The position numbers and the translations under genes were made by a program. Under the pieces are notes generated by a model. The model was not told the origin of the DNA, made no database searches, and was given only the letters and a program-made list of their open reading frames with translations. Positions 18,222 to 27,781 of a stretch of 46,053 bases of DNA are shown here, one piece after another; position 1 is the first letter of the stretch, and each line of letters starts with the position of its first letter. The stretch covers positions 1 to 46,053 of the forward strand of contig JADLDI010000049.1 of NCBI GenBank assembly GCA_020846745.1, written 5' to 3'. This stretch comes from Bryobacterales bacterium (GTDB lineage: Bacteria > Acidobacteriota > Terriglobia > Bryobacterales > Bryobacteraceae).

Positions 18222-18464
18222 AGGGGAGGAGTCCTTTGGCTGCCATTCTACCGCCCGGATCGAATTAACTTCTCTTCGTGCCTGCGCGCCATCGCCTTGT
18301 CGACGAATTCCGGATTGTGCAGCCCACGAAAAGTCGGGCATATCAGGTTTTCAGATGAATTGCGGAAACCTATATAATTGCTGAGCACCGCGAAATGCCA
18401 TAAGAAATCTGGGACCAAACGGCAACGATCGCGGCAGGGCGAACACTATGACGGGAGGGCGACG

Positions 18465-19709
18465 ATGAGCAAACAAGCGGATGTGGTTTCGGCTGCGCGG
18501 ATGTTGGATGGTTTAGAGAAGGCGCTGCCGCACTTGGAATCGATGGCAAGCCTGGAGTCGACGGAAGAAGGCACTGGCGATTTACTGTCGCGGTTGCGGC
18601 GGTCGCTGCCGGTGATCCAGAAGGAGCCGGAAGCGAAGGGCGTGATGGTGACGTTTCGCGATCCAACCAGCGCCCAGCTACAGAGCTTTCTCGCTGAACA
18701 GGCGCCCGCGGCCAATAAGGTGGATGAGGCGGAAGGTGGCGGATTGGAGGCCAAGTTCGATTCGCACGACATACTGGGCTGGTTCGGCAGCTTCTTCACC
18801 TGGTGGCGGAAGATCAAACCGCATGCCTGGCTGCCGGGAGATGCGGAACCAGCGAAGTTCCCCGACGTAGCGCGGGTGGCGTTGATGGCGGATTGGGGGA
18901 CCGGGATGTACGGCGCTCCGGTGTGCGCAAGAAGCATAGAGAAAGACAAGGCCGGGTACAACCTGATCATGCACCTTGGGGATGTGTATTATTCGGGGAC
19001 CGGCAAAGAGATGGCGGACCGGTTTCTGAACCAGTGGCCGAAGGTCGCGGGCGCAATGAACCGCGGGCTGAATGGGAATCACGAGATGTACACGGGAGGG
19101 CAGTCGTACTTTGCGGATGTGCTGCCTAAGTTCGGGCAGAAGGCGAGCTACTTTGCGTTGCAAAGTAACCACTGGGTGTTGGGGTGTTTGGACACCGCAT
19201 ATGCGGATCACGACCTGGCGGGCGATCAGGCGGCATGGCTGACCAAGATAATCAATGAGGCCGGCGGTCGCAAGGTGGTGCTGTTCAGCCATCACCAACC
19301 GTATTCGATTCTGGATTCGCAGGGTCCGAAGCTGGTGGAGAAACTGGGTCCGCTATTGAATGCGGGTAAGATCCACGCCTGGTACTGGGGCCATGAACAT
19401 CATTGCGTGGTTTACAAGAAGCACGCCCAGTGGGGACTTATGGGGCGCTGCATCGGCCATTCGGGCTTTCCGGAATTTCGTAAGCCGGAATGGGGTGGCG
19501 CGCCCACAAAGGCATCGTGGGTGGAGTTGAAAGGCGCTAATGGCGTTCCGGATGCCGTTGTGTTGGACGGGTCGAACCCTTACATCAAGGACCACGAGAC
19601 CGAGTACGGTCCGCACGGGTACGTTTCGCTGGAATTTGAGAACGGGAAACTGACCGAGATCATGCAACTGGCGGACGGCACCGAGGTGATGAGAAACCAG
19701 ATAGCATAG
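18465..19709 (+). CDS. calcineurin-like metallophosphoesterase
   Basis: The 414-residue protein contains the metal-binding motifs of the calcineurin-like superfamily in order: MADWGTG (D-x-G type, about residue 145), LGDVYYSG (GD), GNHEM (GNHE), SHHQPYS (H) and GHEHH (GHxH). It should bind two metal ions and hydrolyse phosphoesters; the substrate is unknown. An N-terminal helical region of about 110 residues precedes the catalytic domain and includes a Trp-rich segment (WFGSFFTWWRKIKPHAW). No signal peptide is seen. I chose the ATG at 18465 because GGGAGG lies 8-10 bp before it. The gene stands alone before the transposase remnant. Confidence 0.88.
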   Translation: MSKQADVVSAARMLDGLEKALPHLESMASLESTEEGTGDLLSRLRRSLPVIQKEPEAKGVMVTFRDPTSAQLQSFLAEQAPAANKVDEAEGGGLEAKFDSHDILGWFGSFFTWWRKIKPHAWLPGDAEPAKFPDVARVALMADWGTGMYGAPVCARSIEKDKAGYNLIMHLGDVYYSGTGKEMADRFLNQWPKVAGAMNRGLNGNHEMYTGGQSYFADVLPKFGQKASYFALQSNHWVLGCLDTAYADHDLAGDQAAWLTKIINEAGGRKVVLFSHHQPYSILDSQGPKLVEKLGPLLNAGKIHAWYWGHEHHCVVYKKHAQWGLMGRCIGHSGFPEFRKPEWGGAPTKASWVELKGANGVPDAVVLDGSNPYIKDHETEYGPHGYVSLEFENGKLTEIMQLADGTEVMRNQIA

Positions 19710-19795
19710 GCCGCGTGGAACAATCCGCACTGGTGAAGGCACTGGCAGGAGCGCTGCCGGCGGCGCTGCTGCACAGCCGCCGGGCTCGTGCGGCA

Positions 19796-19996
19796 GGCGT
19801 TCAGCCGTTGCTCCAAAGCGCGTGCGGCCAATCGCAACGCCTGCCGCCCGGCGGCCATCTCCAGCGCTTCAAAATCAAGACCGGCAGCCGCCTGATCCCC
19901 TAACCAGGATTTCAATTTCCTGGACAATTCCGTTTTTGGCGATCCGCCAGGATCCCTTTTTTTAGCCTCCCCCGAGGAGGCTGCCGGATCCGCCAA
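19796..19996 (-). pseudogene. truncated ISKra4-family transposase fragment
   Basis: On the minus strand an open frame begins near 19996 with a basic/Ser-rich start (SGEAKKRDPGGSPK). It continues with LKSWLGDQ, DFEALEMAAG and RQALRLAARALEQRLNA, which I recognise as the N-terminal region of ISKra4-type transposases common in Acidobacteriota. In intact copies the last block continues as ADTSD, a cysteine-containing domain and a long catalytic part. Here the similarity stops at about 19796 and the frame runs into unrelated sequence. No terminal inverted repeats were found. It is a remnant lying less than 100 bp from the promoter of the nitrate respiration cluster. The family assignment is from memory of the motif. 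Confidence 0.5.
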
Positions 19997-20082
19997 CTGA
20001 CTGTCCGCCCTGACGTACGCTCCCTCCCGACGACTCGCGCTATGCGGTTCTGAAGATTTTAAGATTTGATTGCAGATTGCAC

Positions 20083-20110
20083 TTGACAGGCGATCTCCGC
20101 ATAGTATACT
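20083..20110 (+). promoter_or_regulatory. strong sigma-70-type promoter of the rrf2-nar-act array
   Basis: TTGACA (20083-20088) and TATACT (20105-20110) are separated by 16 bp, a near-consensus housekeeping promoter 22 bp before the TTG start of the Rrf2 gene. No other comparable promoter is seen before narC, so it may drive the whole plus-strand array. Such a strong promoter next to an Rrf2 gene usually implies repression. Confidence 0.7.
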
Positions 20111-20123
20111 TCTTCATGCAGAG
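20095..20123 (+). promoter_or_regulatory. dyad around the -10 box, candidate Rrf2 operator
   Basis: CTCCGCAT (20095-20102) and ATGCAGAG (20116-20123) are inverted copies with one mismatch in eight, separated by 13 bp containing the -10 hexamer. A 29-bp dyad over the promoter is the right size and place for an Rrf2-family repressor. That the adjacent regulator binds it is inference. Confidence 0.4.
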
Positions 20124-20131
20124 GTCAACAA

Positions 20132-20557
20132 TTGCTCTCGGTCACTGTCCAGCACGCACTTCGGGCGCTAGCGGTGCTGGCCGGCCTGCCCGATGGGCAA
20201 TGCGTGCTCGGCCGCGATCTAGCCAAGGAGACCCGCATTCCCCCCAACTACCTTGCGAAGATTCTCTGGACGCTCGGTGGCGCGGGGTTTATTGATGCCA
20301 CCCGCGGCAGCGGCGGTGGATACCGGCTGCAGCGCGCGCCTCAAGAGATCCGGCTGGCCGAAATTGTTTCGCTCTTCGAGCGCCATCCTTTGGGCCGCTC
20401 CTGTTTGCTGGACTTTCACAAGCAGTGCTCGGAGGCCGACGCCTGTGCGGCTCACCGGGCATGGCAGGCGGTGGGCGACGGCATGACTCGATTTCTGGAA
20501 ATGACAACATTGGCCGACATAGCGGTTCACAAGGGATTAGGAATAAATCGAATATGA
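20132..20557 (+). CDS. Rrf2-family Fe-S transcriptional regulator
   Basis: The 141-residue protein has the Rrf2 winged helix-turn-helix: LSVTVQHALRALAVLAGLP, then recognition helix IPPNYLAKILWTLGGAGFI and wing GSGGGYRLQRAP. It ends in a dimerisation helix with Cys91, Cys99 and Cys105 in a CX7CX5C pattern. Such cysteines ligate an Fe-S cluster that senses NO, iron or oxygen. The spacing is like RirA as I recall it, rather than NsrR or IscR (CX5CX5C). The start is TTG at 20132; no ATG is available in frame. The stop overlaps the narC ATG (ATGA), so the regulator is coupled to the respiratory genes and probably autoregulates through the dyad at its promoter. A second regulator with identical cysteine positions lies at 44997-45470. 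Confidence 0.9.
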   Translation: MLSVTVQHALRALAVLAGLPDGQCVLGRDLAKETRIPPNYLAKILWTLGGAGFIDATRGSGGGYRLQRAPQEIRLAEIVSLFERHPLGRSCLLDFHKQCSEADACAAHRAWQAVGDGMTRFLEMTTLADIAVHKGLGINRI

Positions 20558-21429
20558 CATCCAAACGGCTGCTTCATAACATCGGGCCGGCATTTTCCAT
20601 TACGGTGATCCTACTAACCGGCCCGACGGTCCTCCAAGCGCAAGATCCAGCGGAGTTCTACCGGGATAATTGCGCCAGTTGTCACACGATCGGGGGCGGC
20701 CGGCTCACCGGACCCGATCTCAAGAACGTCGCGCAGAGGAAGGATCGGGCATGGCTGGTGCAGTTTTTGCAATCGCCGCAGGCCATGATCGACAGGGGCG
20801 ACGGCTACGCCCTGAAGCTGAAGCAGGAGGCGCGCGATGTCGTCATGCCGACGATCAATGGCATGTCTCCCGCGCGCGCGGAACTGCTGCTGTCGATGAT
20901 CGAGGCGGAATCAAAGCTGCCGAAGTCGCAGTTTGTAGGGCTGCAGATCAGCGACCGGCCTTTCACGGAGCGGGACGTTGAGCTCGGCAAGAGCCTTTTC
21001 ATGGGTCACAAGAAACTGGCCAATGGAGGCCCGCCGTGCGTTACGTGCCACACCTTCAACGGTGCTGAAGGATTTGGCGGCGGGCGGTTGGGGCCCGATC
21101 TCTCGAAGGCGTATGAACGGCTGCAGGGCAGAAAAGCGATGGGCGCCTGGTTGTACGCGCCCGCCACGGCGACAATGAACCCCACTTTCAAGAAGGCGGC
21201 GCTCAAGGAAGACGAAGAGATATTACCGCTGCTGGCGTTGTTTGAGAGCACCGCGCGCGCGGGGGGCGAAGACGACCGCACCGGTATGGCCGGGTTCTTC
21301 GCCGCCGGATTCGCAGTTGCGGTCGTGTGCCTGGGGTTGTTTGCGGTCATCTGGCGGGCCCGATTCCGTGCGGTTCGCGACCCTCTGGTGGAAATGAGCG
21401 CCCGCAAGGTATTGGGAGGCCGATCATGA
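20554..21429 (+). CDS. narC: membrane-anchored dihaem cytochrome c (NarC-like)
   Basis: The 291-residue protein has a signal peptide ending near residue 30 (VLQAQ). It has two class I cytochrome c domains, with CASCH (40-44) and a likely axial Met98 (VVMP), and CVTCH (162-166) and a likely Met208 (ATMNP). A C-terminal helix (about 245-270, [21 protein letters not shown]) leaves a short cytoplasmic tail. A dihaem c directly before narG matches NarC of the Thermus nar operon, which I recall as needed for nitrate reductase attachment and electron transfer. Classic proteobacterial nar operons lack it. It overlaps both neighbours by 4 bp. It could also receive electrons from ACIII, encoded downstream. 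Confidence 0.85.
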   Translation: MTSKRLLHNIGPAFSITVILLTGPTVLQAQDPAEFYRDNCASCHTIGGGRLTGPDLKNVAQRKDRAWLVQFLQSPQAMIDRGDGYALKLKQEARDVVMPTINGMSPARAELLLSMIEAESKLPKSQFVGLQISDRPFTERDVELGKSLFMGHKKLANGGPPCVTCHTFNGAEGFGGGRLGPDLSKAYERLQGRKAMGAWLYAPATATMNPTFKKAALKEDEEILPLLALFESTARAGGEDDRTGMAGFFAAGFAVAVVCLGLFAVIWRARFRAVRDPLVEMSARKVLGGRS

Positions 21430-24400
21430 AAAGCAACGGCTCGTTGGTGTGGATCAAGGACGAGAGCAACCCCGCGCAGCGCGGATGGGAGCAGTTCTAT
21501 CGCAACCGCTGGCAACACGACAAGATCATCCGCAGCACGCATGGAGTGAATTGTACGGGCGGTTGCTCGTGGAACATCTATGTCAAGGACGGAATTGTCA
21601 CCTGGGAGATGCAGGCCCTGGACTACCCGATGCTTGAATCGGGCATTCCGCCTTACGAGCCCCGTGGCTGCCAGCGGGGGATTTCCTATTCCTGGTACCT
21701 GTATAGTCCGCTGCGTGTGAAGTATCCGTACGTGCGCGGCGCGTTGCTCGACCTGTGGAAGAGCGCGAGGGCCGCCCATGAAGACCCGGTAGAGGCTTGG
21801 CGCAGCCTGGTCGAGGATCCGGAAAAGCGTCAACGCTGGCAGAAGGCGAGAGGCAAGGGCGGTTTCCGCCGGTTCGACTGGGACACCGCACTCGAAATCA
21901 TCGCGGCATCGAACGTCTACACCGCGAAGAAATATGGGCCGGACCGAATCGCCGGTTTCTCCCCGATTCCTGCGATGTCGATGATTAGCTACGCCTCCGG
22001 CGCGCGGTATCTCCAACTGATCGGCGGCGTGTCGCTGTCGTTCTACGACTGGTACAGCGACCTGCCGCCCGCTTCGCCGGAAGTGTGGGGCGAGCAGACC
22101 GACGCGCACGAATCGGCCGACTGGTACAACGCGAAGCTCCTGGCCGTCATGGGCTCGAACCTGAACATGACGCGGACGCCAGACTGCCACTTTGCCGCCG
22201 AGTCCCGCCACAACGGCACGAAGATGTGGGTGTTTGCGCCGGACTTCAACCAGGTGGCAAAGTATGCCGACGAGTGGATCCCGCTCAACGCCGGGCAGGA
22301 TGCGGCCTGGTGGATGGCCGCCAATCACGTCCTGCTCAAAGAGTTTCATCACGACAAGCCGGAGCCCTACTTCATCGATTACTCGAAGAAGTATACGGAC
22401 GCGCCTTATCTGGTCGAACTGAAGGAAGATGGCGGCGTCTGGCGAGCGGGGCAGATGCTGCGGGCAGACCGGCTGGCGGGCTACACCGGCATCGAGAACG
22501 GCGATTGGAAATTCCTGATGTGGGATGAGGAGCAGCAGCGGCCGAAGATGCCGATGGGGTCGAGCGGCTTCCGCTGGGGGCAGGAGAAGGGCAAGTGGAA
22601 CCTACTGTTGCGCGACGGCCTCGACGGTTCGGACATCCAGCCGGCGCTCACGTTCCTTGGCAGCGAGAGTGTGCAGGTGGCCTTCGACGATTTCGGCGCG
22701 GCGCGCTCTGTTGAGCGTGGCGTTCCCGTGAAGCGGCTTGCGCTCGCATCCGGCGAAACGGTCACCGTCACCACGGTCTACGATCTGCTGATGGCGCAGT
22801 TCGGCGTGCCGCGGGGCCTGCCCGGCGCGTATCCGAGTTCTTACGACGACGAGGACCAGCCCTACACCCCGGCCTGGAGCGAACGCTACACCGGGATGGG
22901 CCGCGAGACGCTGATCCGGTTTGCCCGGGAATGGGGCGACACGGCGCGGCTCACCAAAGGCAAGTGCACGGTGATCATCGGCGCCGGCATCAATCACTGG
23001 TATCACAACAACCTTATGTATCGGGCGCCCATCTACGCGCTCATGTTCTGCGGCTGCGTCGGCGTCAACGGCGGGGGCTTGGCGCACTACGTCGGGCAGG
23101 AGAAGCTGGCGCCGGGCGAGTCGTGGGCCTCGATTGCGTTCGGCCGCGACTGGCACCCGGCAGCCCGGTTACAGAACGCGCCGAGCTGGCACTATATCAA
23201 CACCGACCAATGGCGCTACGAACGGCAGTTTACCGACTACCACACGGTGCCGCAGCATCAACGCGCGGATTCGGTCGCCAAGGGGCACACGGCGGATTTG
23301 CAGGTGAAGGCGGTGCGCAACGGCTGGCTGCCGTTTTATCCGCAGTTCAACCGGAATTCAATCGAGCTGCCGGGTGCGGCGCGGGCGGCAGGCGCCAAAA
23401 ACGACGAAGAGATTGTCGCCTGGACCGTGGACCAGTTGAAGAAGCGTACGCTACGTTTTTCGGTGGAGGATCCGGACGCCGAGGAGAACTGGCCTCGCAT
23501 GTGGTTCATCTGGCGCGGCAACGCGCTGATGGCTTCGTCCAAAGGGCACGAATACTTCCTCAAACACTATCTCGGCACGCACAATAACGCGATCGCGGAG
23601 GAGTTGGCGGAAGGCTCTGTCAACGAGATCGAATGGCACAAGACGGCGCCCTTGGGAAAGATGGACCTGGTGGTCGATCTGAACTTCCGCATGGACACGT
23701 CGGCGCTCTACTCCGACATCGTTCTGCCCGCCGCAACGTGGTACGAGAAGGCCGACCTGAACTCAACGGACATGCACAGCTTCATCCATCCGCTCTCCGC
23801 GGCTGTGCCTCCGTGCTGGGAATCGAAGAGCGACTGGCAGATCTTCCGCGCCATCGCGCGCAAGTTCTCGGAACTGGCGCCGAAACATTTTCCCGGCCCC
23901 GTGGAAGATCTGGTAGCGAGCCCGCTCGCACACGACACCGCGGCCGAGGTGGCGCAGCCGCGGATCGCCGAGTGGATCAAAGGCGAGGTGGAAGCGATCC
24001 CCGGCAAAACGATGCCTGGCTTGAAGATTGTGCGGCGCAACTACCGCAACGTCTACAACCAGTACATCTCCTTCGGGCCGTTGGCGCGCGACAACGGGCT
24101 GGGCGCGCACGGTACGCACTACGCCATCAAAGATGCGTATGAGCGCGCTCTCGGCGAAGTGGCGACCGTCGAATTCGACGGCTGCCGGTACATCTCGATT
24201 TACGAGGACGAGCACGCCGCGAACGCCATCCTGCGATTCGCTTCGGTGACCAACGGCGAGCTTTCGTATCGCTCCTATCAGAATATGGAGCAGCGGACAG
24301 GGTTGAAGCTGGCCCACCTGGTCGAAAAGGCTCGTGCTCTGCGGGCCGACTACAAGACGCTTCAGACGCGGCCGTTCCGCCTGCTGAACAGCCCCATGTG

Positions 24401-25064
24401 GTCCGGCCTGACCGAAGACGGGCGGCCCTACTCGCCATTCACCTACAACGTGGAGTGCATGGTCCCGTGGCGGACGCTGACGGGCCGGCAGCACTTCTAC
24501 CTCGACCACCCCGGCTATATCGATTTTGGAGAGCACCTTCCGTGCTACAAGCCCAAGCCGTTGCCGCAAGATTACGCCGACCTGCGATTCACCACCGAGA
24601 AGACCGGCACGTTGATGTTGAACTACCTGACGCCGCACGGTAAATGGCACATCCACTCCACCTACGGCGACAACCACCGCATGACTACGCTTTCTCGCGG
24701 CGTGGAGCCTTTCTGGATGAACGACCACGACGCCGCTTCGATCGGGATTGTCGATAACGACTGGGTGGAGGTGCACAACGATCATGGTGTCGTCGTGACG
24801 CGGGCCGCGGTCAGCGCGCGCATCCCTCGCGGCATCTGCATCCAGTACCACTCGCCCGAGCGCACCTACTCGGTGCCGAAGTCGCCGCTCCGCGGATACC
24901 GCCGCGCGGGTGGACACAACAGCCTCACGCGTATCCGGCTGAAGCCGAACCTGATGTTGGGTGGATATGGCCAGTTCACATTCCATCTGAATTACTGGGG
25001 TCCAACCGGCGTGAACCGCGACACGCACGTGCTGGTGCGCAAACTGCCGGATCTGCGCTGGTAA
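21426..25064 (+). CDS. narG: respiratory nitrate reductase alpha subunit
   Basis: The 1212-residue protein is the molybdenum bis-MGD catalytic subunit reducing nitrate to nitrite. The FS0 cluster ligands are His39, Cys43, Cys47 and Cys82, with the same spacing as E. coli His50/Cys54/Cys58/Cys93. The Mo-ligating Asp is in [13 protein letters not shown] (about D212). Other family blocks are [34 protein letters not shown] and [19 protein letters not shown]. There is no Tat signal; the N-terminus starts MKSNGSLVW, so the active site should face the cytoplasm. It is slightly shorter than the E. coli protein. It overlaps narC by 4 bp and is followed by narH after 15 bp. A nitrite oxidoreductase cannot be fully excluded, but narJ, narI and narK make nitrate reductase far more likely. 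Confidence 0.97.
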   Translation: MKSNGSLVWIKDESNPAQRGWEQFYRNRWQHDKIIRSTHGVNCTGGCSWNIYVKDGIVTWEMQALDYPMLESGIPPYEPRGCQRGISYSWYLYSPLRVKYPYVRGALLDLWKSARAAHEDPVEAWRSLVEDPEKRQRWQKARGKGGFRRFDWDTALEIIAASNVYTAKKYGPDRIAGFSPIPAMSMISYASGARYLQLIGGVSLSFYDWYSDLPPASPEVWGEQTDAHESADWYNAKLLAVMGSNLNMTRTPDCHFAAESRHNGTKMWVFAPDFNQVAKYADEWIPLNAGQDAAWWMAANHVLLKEFHHDKPEPYFIDYSKKYTDAPYLVELKEDGGVWRAGQMLRADRLAGYTGIENGDWKFLMWDEEQQRPKMPMGSSGFRWGQEKGKWNLLLRDGLDGSDIQPALTFLGSESVQVAFDDFGAARSVERGVPVKRLALASGETVTVTTVYDLLMAQFGVPRGLPGAYPSSYDDEDQPYTPAWSERYTGMGRETLIRFAREWGDTARLTKGKCTVIIGAGINHWYHNNLMYRAPIYALMFCGCVGVNGGGLAHYVGQEKLAPGESWASIAFGRDWHPAARLQNAPSWHYINTDQWRYERQFTDYHTVPQHQRADSVAKGHTADLQVKAVRNGWLPFYPQFNRNSIELPGAARAAGAKNDEEIVAWTVDQLKKRTLRFSVEDPDAEENWPRMWFIWRGNALMASSKGHEYFLKHYLGTHNNAIAEELAEGSVNEIEWHKTAPLGKMDLVVDLNFRMDTSALYSDIVLPAATWYEKADLNSTDMHSFIHPLSAAVPPCWESKSDWQIFRAIARKFSELAPKHFPGPVEDLVASPLAHDTAAEVAQPRIAEWIKGEVEAIPGKTMPGLKIVRRNYRNVYNQYISFGPLARDNGLGAHGTHYAIKDAYERALGEVATVEFDGCRYISIYEDEHAANAILRFASVTNGELSYRSYQNMEQRTGLKLAHLVEKARALRADYKTLQTRPFRLLNSPMWSGLTEDGRPYSPFTYNVECMVPWRTLTGRQHFYLDHPGYIDFGEHLPCYKPKPLPQDYADLRFTTEKTGTLMLNYLTPHGKWHIHSTYGDNHRMTTLSRGVEPFWMNDHDAASIGIVDNDWVEVHNDHGVVVTRAAVSARIPRGICIQYHSPERTYSVPKSPLRGYRRAGGHNSLTRIRLKPNLMLGGYGQFTFHLNYWGPTGVNRDTHVLVRKLPDLRW

Positions 25065-25079
25065 AGGGGAGAAGATCAA

Positions 25080-26570
25080 ATGGACGTACGTGCTCAAATG
25101 TCGATGGTGTTCCACCTGGACAAGTGCATCGGGTGCCACACCTGTTCGATCGCCTGCAAAAACATCTGGACGGACCGCAAGGGCACCGACTACATGTGGT
25201 GGAACAACGTCGAGACAAAGCCCGGCACGGGCTATCCGACGGCATGGGAAGACCAGGAGAAGTATCGCGGCGGCTGGGAGTGCGAAAACGGCGATCTGCG
25301 CCTGCGCTCCACCAGCAAGACGCAGACGGTTTTCAATATTTTCCACAACCCGCACCAGCCATCCATGGACGACTACTACGAGCCGTGGACCTACGACTAC
25401 CAGCACCTGTTCAACGCGCCGGAAGGTTCCGATCAGCCCACCGCCGTGCCGATTTCAATGGTGACGGGAGACCTGATCCAGATCAAGGCCGGGCCGAACT
25501 GGGACGACGATCTGGGCGGTTCGCCGGTGTACGCCGAAAACGATCCCAATCTCGCCCAACTCAATCCGGACCAGCGTGCGCAGATGTTCGCGGTCGAGCG
25601 TTTGATGTTTTTCTATCTGCCGCGCATCTGCAACCACTGTCTGAACCCGGGTTGCGTGGCGGCGTGCCCTTCCGGAGCGTTGCACAAACGGGGCGAGGAC
25701 GGCATCGTGCTGGTCGACCAAAACCGTTGCCGCGGCTGGCGGGCCTGCATCGCTGCTTGTCCGTACAAGAAGATGTACTACAACTGGCAGACGGGCAAGT
25801 CTGAGAAATGCATCCTCTGCTACCCGCGGCTGGAGACGGGACAGGCGCCGGCATGTTTCCATTCCTGCGTTGGACGGATCCGCTACCTGGGCGTGGTGCT
25901 GTACGACGCCGAACGAATCCGCGAGGTGGCGGGTCTGCCGCAGGACGAGTTGATAGAAGCTCAGCGCTTGCTGATTCTCGATCCGTGCGACCCCGCCGTG
26001 GCTGCCGCCGCGCGCCGCAACGGCATTCACGATTCGGTGGTGGAGTCGGCGCGGAACTCTCCCACCTACCGGTTCGTAAAAGACTGGAAGATCGCACTGC
26101 CGCTGCATGCCGAACACCGGACGCTGCCGATGTTGTTCTACGTGCCGCCGATGGCGCCCGTGATGGCCCAGAAGAACGGCGCCACCGTGGAAAACGTCTC
26201 CGACGGCCTGTTCCACGACATCGACGAAGCGCGCGCGCCAATCGAGTACATGGCCGCTATGTTCGGGGCCGGCCACGCGGGTAAGGTTCGCTATGCGCTG
26301 CGCAAGCAGAAGGCGGTGCGCTGGTACCGGCGCGCGGTGACCGTCGGCGATGTGGACATGGCTACGGCGGAGCGGATGCTTCAGGAAGCGGATTGCTCGC
26401 CAACCGAAGCCGAAGCCATTTACCGCTTGACGTCGCTTTGTACCTTCGAAGAGCGGTTCGTGATCCCGCCGATGCATCGCGAGCAGGCGATCGAAATGCT
26501 CGCCGACCCCCTGGCGCACAAGCAGGGTGTCGGCTTTGGCTTCATCGAAGGGCCTCGGAGGGGACTATGA
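25080..26570 (+). CDS. narH: respiratory nitrate reductase beta subunit
   Basis: The 496-residue iron-sulfur subunit carries electrons from NarI haems to NarG. Four cysteine groups are visible: CIGCHTCSIAC (residues 16-26), CNHCLNPGCVAACP, CRGWRACIAACPYKK and CILCYPRLETGQAPACFHSC. The Trp in CRGW, replacing a Cys, is the hallmark of the [3Fe-4S] cluster in NarH. This gives three [4Fe-4S] clusters and one [3Fe-4S]. The protein is cytoplasmic, bound to NarG and NarI. A good ribosome-binding site (GGGGAGAAG) precedes the ATG, and the stop overlaps the narJ ATG. Confidence 0.97.
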   Translation: MDVRAQMSMVFHLDKCIGCHTCSIACKNIWTDRKGTDYMWWNNVETKPGTGYPTAWEDQEKYRGGWECENGDLRLRSTSKTQTVFNIFHNPHQPSMDDYYEPWTYDYQHLFNAPEGSDQPTAVPISMVTGDLIQIKAGPNWDDDLGGSPVYAENDPNLAQLNPDQRAQMFAVERLMFFYLPRICNHCLNPGCVAACPSGALHKRGEDGIVLVDQNRCRGWRACIAACPYKKMYYNWQTGKSEKCILCYPRLETGQAPACFHSCVGRIRYLGVVLYDAERIREVAGLPQDELIEAQRLLILDPCDPAVAAAARRNGIHDSVVESARNSPTYRFVKDWKIALPLHAEHRTLPMLFYVPPMAPVMAQKNGATVENVSDGLFHDIDEARAPIEYMAAMFGAGHAGKVRYALRKQKAVRWYRRAVTVGDVDMATAERMLQEADCSPTEAEAIYRLTSLCTFEERFVIPPMHREQAIEMLADPLAHKQGVGFGFIEGPRRGL

Positions 26571-27082
26571 GCCTCTCGGCATGGGCTCCGCTGCTGTTCT
26601 ATCCGGAGCAGGACTATCACGCGCGTGTCCGGGCGTGCGCCGGCGCTGCCGCTTCGCGGGAGATGGAAGACTTTGAACGGACCATCGAAGGGCTGCCGGT
26701 GGAGGCGCTCCAGGAACTCTACGCGCAGACCTTCGACTGGAATCCCGACACGACCCTCGATATCGGCTGGCACCTGTTCGGCGAGAACTACGACCGCGGC
26801 GACTTCCTCGTGAAACTGCGTGGCGCGCTCAGAACGCACGGTGTGGGCGAATCGCGCGAATTGCCGGATCACCTCTCACATGTCCTTGTACTTCTGGATA
26901 GGGTCCCCGAGGACGAGCGCGCCGAATTTGCGGCAAAGTACGTAGTGCCCGCGCTCGAGAAGTTGTGCGATGGCCTTACCAAAACGGAAAGTCCTTTTCT
27001 GCCGCTATTGATAGCGGTTCGCCGGGAGATCGCGGCGGTGGCTCGCGAAGCCGTTCTCCCAGCTGGAGTGCCCCATGAATGA
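26567..27082 (+). CDS. narJ: nitrate reductase assembly chaperone NarJ (TorD family)
   Basis: This all-helical 171-residue protein lies between narH and narI, where NarJ, the dedicated chaperone for molybdenum cofactor insertion into NarG, is always found. Family features include WAPLLFYPEQDY at the start, YAQTFDWNPDTTLDIGWHLFGENYDRG (the conserved YVxTFDxxxxxxLYLxxxxxGxxxxRG block) and LPDHLSHVLVLLD. It is short compared with the roughly 236 residues of E. coli NarJ, lacking the C-terminal extension, as in many non-proteobacterial members. It overlaps narH by 4 bp and narI by 8 bp. Confidence 0.92.
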   Translation: MSLSAWAPLLFYPEQDYHARVRACAGAAASREMEDFERTIEGLPVEALQELYAQTFDWNPDTTLDIGWHLFGENYDRGDFLVKLRGALRTHGVGESRELPDHLSHVLVLLDRVPEDERAEFAAKYVVPALEKLCDGLTKTESPFLPLLIAVRREIAAVAREAVLPAGVPHE

Positions 27083-27770
27083 CACCTATTTCAACGCGCT
27101 CTTCTTCATCGCTCTCCCTTACATGTCGCTGTTCACGTTCTTCCTGATGACCATTGTCCGGTACAGGACGAGCGGATTCACGTACTCAAGCCTTTCGAGC
27201 CAGTTTTTGGAGAATCGCCAGCATTTCTGGGCGCTAATGCCCTTTCACTACGGCATTCTGACAGTGCTGGCGGTTCACATCGCCGCATTCCTGATCCCGC
27301 GCCAGGTGGTGTGGTGGAACAGCGTTCCGGCCCGGCTGTGGGTCATGGAGATCGGGATGCTGGCTGCCGGGTTGTTGACGCTGGCGGGGCTGGTGGCGGC
27401 GATGGTGCGGCGCCGCACGAACCATAAAATCGCGGTCGTAACGACGCCCGCCGACTGGATCATCCTCGCGCTTCTACTCCTCCAAGTGGTGACCGGCATC
27501 GGCGTGGCGATGATGCATCCGTGGGGGTCGTCGTGGTTTGCGAGCGCCGTCACACCCTACCTTTGGTCGGTTGCGACGCTCAATCCGAACATGTCGGTGG
27601 TTTCGGTTATGCCATGGTTGGTCAAATGGCACATCATTAACGCATTCCTTGTGATCGGGTTCTTCCCGTTCACGCGGCTGGTGCACATTTTGGTGACGCC
27701 GAACCCGTACCTGTGGCGCAGGCCCCAGGTGGTCCGGTGGTACCGCCGTCCCGCGGCTGCCAGAGGATAA
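27075..27770 (+). CDS. narI: respiratory nitrate reductase gamma subunit (dihaem cytochrome b)
   Basis: The 231-residue membrane protein has five helices and the four haem b ligands of NarI: His58 and His68 (ten apart), and His186 and His204 (eighteen apart), exactly the spacing of E. coli His56/66 and His187/205. It oxidises menaquinol at the periplasmic side and passes electrons to NarH. The C-terminal motif TRLVHILVTPNPYLWRRPQ and VVRWYRR also matches the family. The gene overlaps narJ by 8 bp and is followed by narK after 11 bp. With NarC and ACIII in the same transcript, NarI may have more than one electron source or partner. Confidence 0.96.
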   Translation: MNDTYFNALFFIALPYMSLFTFFLMTIVRYRTSGFTYSSLSSQFLENRQHFWALMPFHYGILTVLAVHIAAFLIPRQVVWWNSVPARLWVMEIGMLAAGLLTLAGLVAAMVRRRTNHKIAVVTTPADWIILALLLLQVVTGIGVAMMHPWGSSWFASAVTPYLWSVATLNPNMSVVSVMPWLVKWHIINAFLVIGFFPFTRLVHILVTPNPYLWRRPQVVRWYRRPAAARG

Positions 27771-27781
27771 GGGAAGCTTCC

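Noticed and set aside
19964..19982. Hairpin AGCCTCC/GGAGGCT next to a run of seven T, resembling a terminator.
   Set aside because: The T-run precedes the stem on the plus strand and becomes an A-run after it on the minus strand, so neither direction gives an intrinsic terminator. It lies within the transposase remnant's reading frame.
20040..20140. Search for an FNR/DNR box (TTGAT-N4-ATCAA) before the nar-act array.
   Set aside because: Only half-site-like TTGAT words were seen, without a properly spaced partner. The GTGAC-N4-GTCAC palindrome found near ric is also absent here.
21006..22352. 448-codon open frame on the minus strand opposite narC and narG.
   Set aside because: It is an antisense shadow of two firmly identified genes, with Arg/His-rich composition typical of such shadows.
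23763..25406. 547-codon open frame on the minus strand opposite narG and narH.
   Set aside because: Long antisense frames are expected opposite GC-rich genes. It has no recognisable domain and covers clearly coding narG and narH.
21426..26570. The possibility that NarGH is a nitrite oxidoreductase (Nxr).
   Set aside because: The set includes narJ, a full dihaem narI and narK. Nitrate reductase is favoured, although sequence alone does not prove direction.
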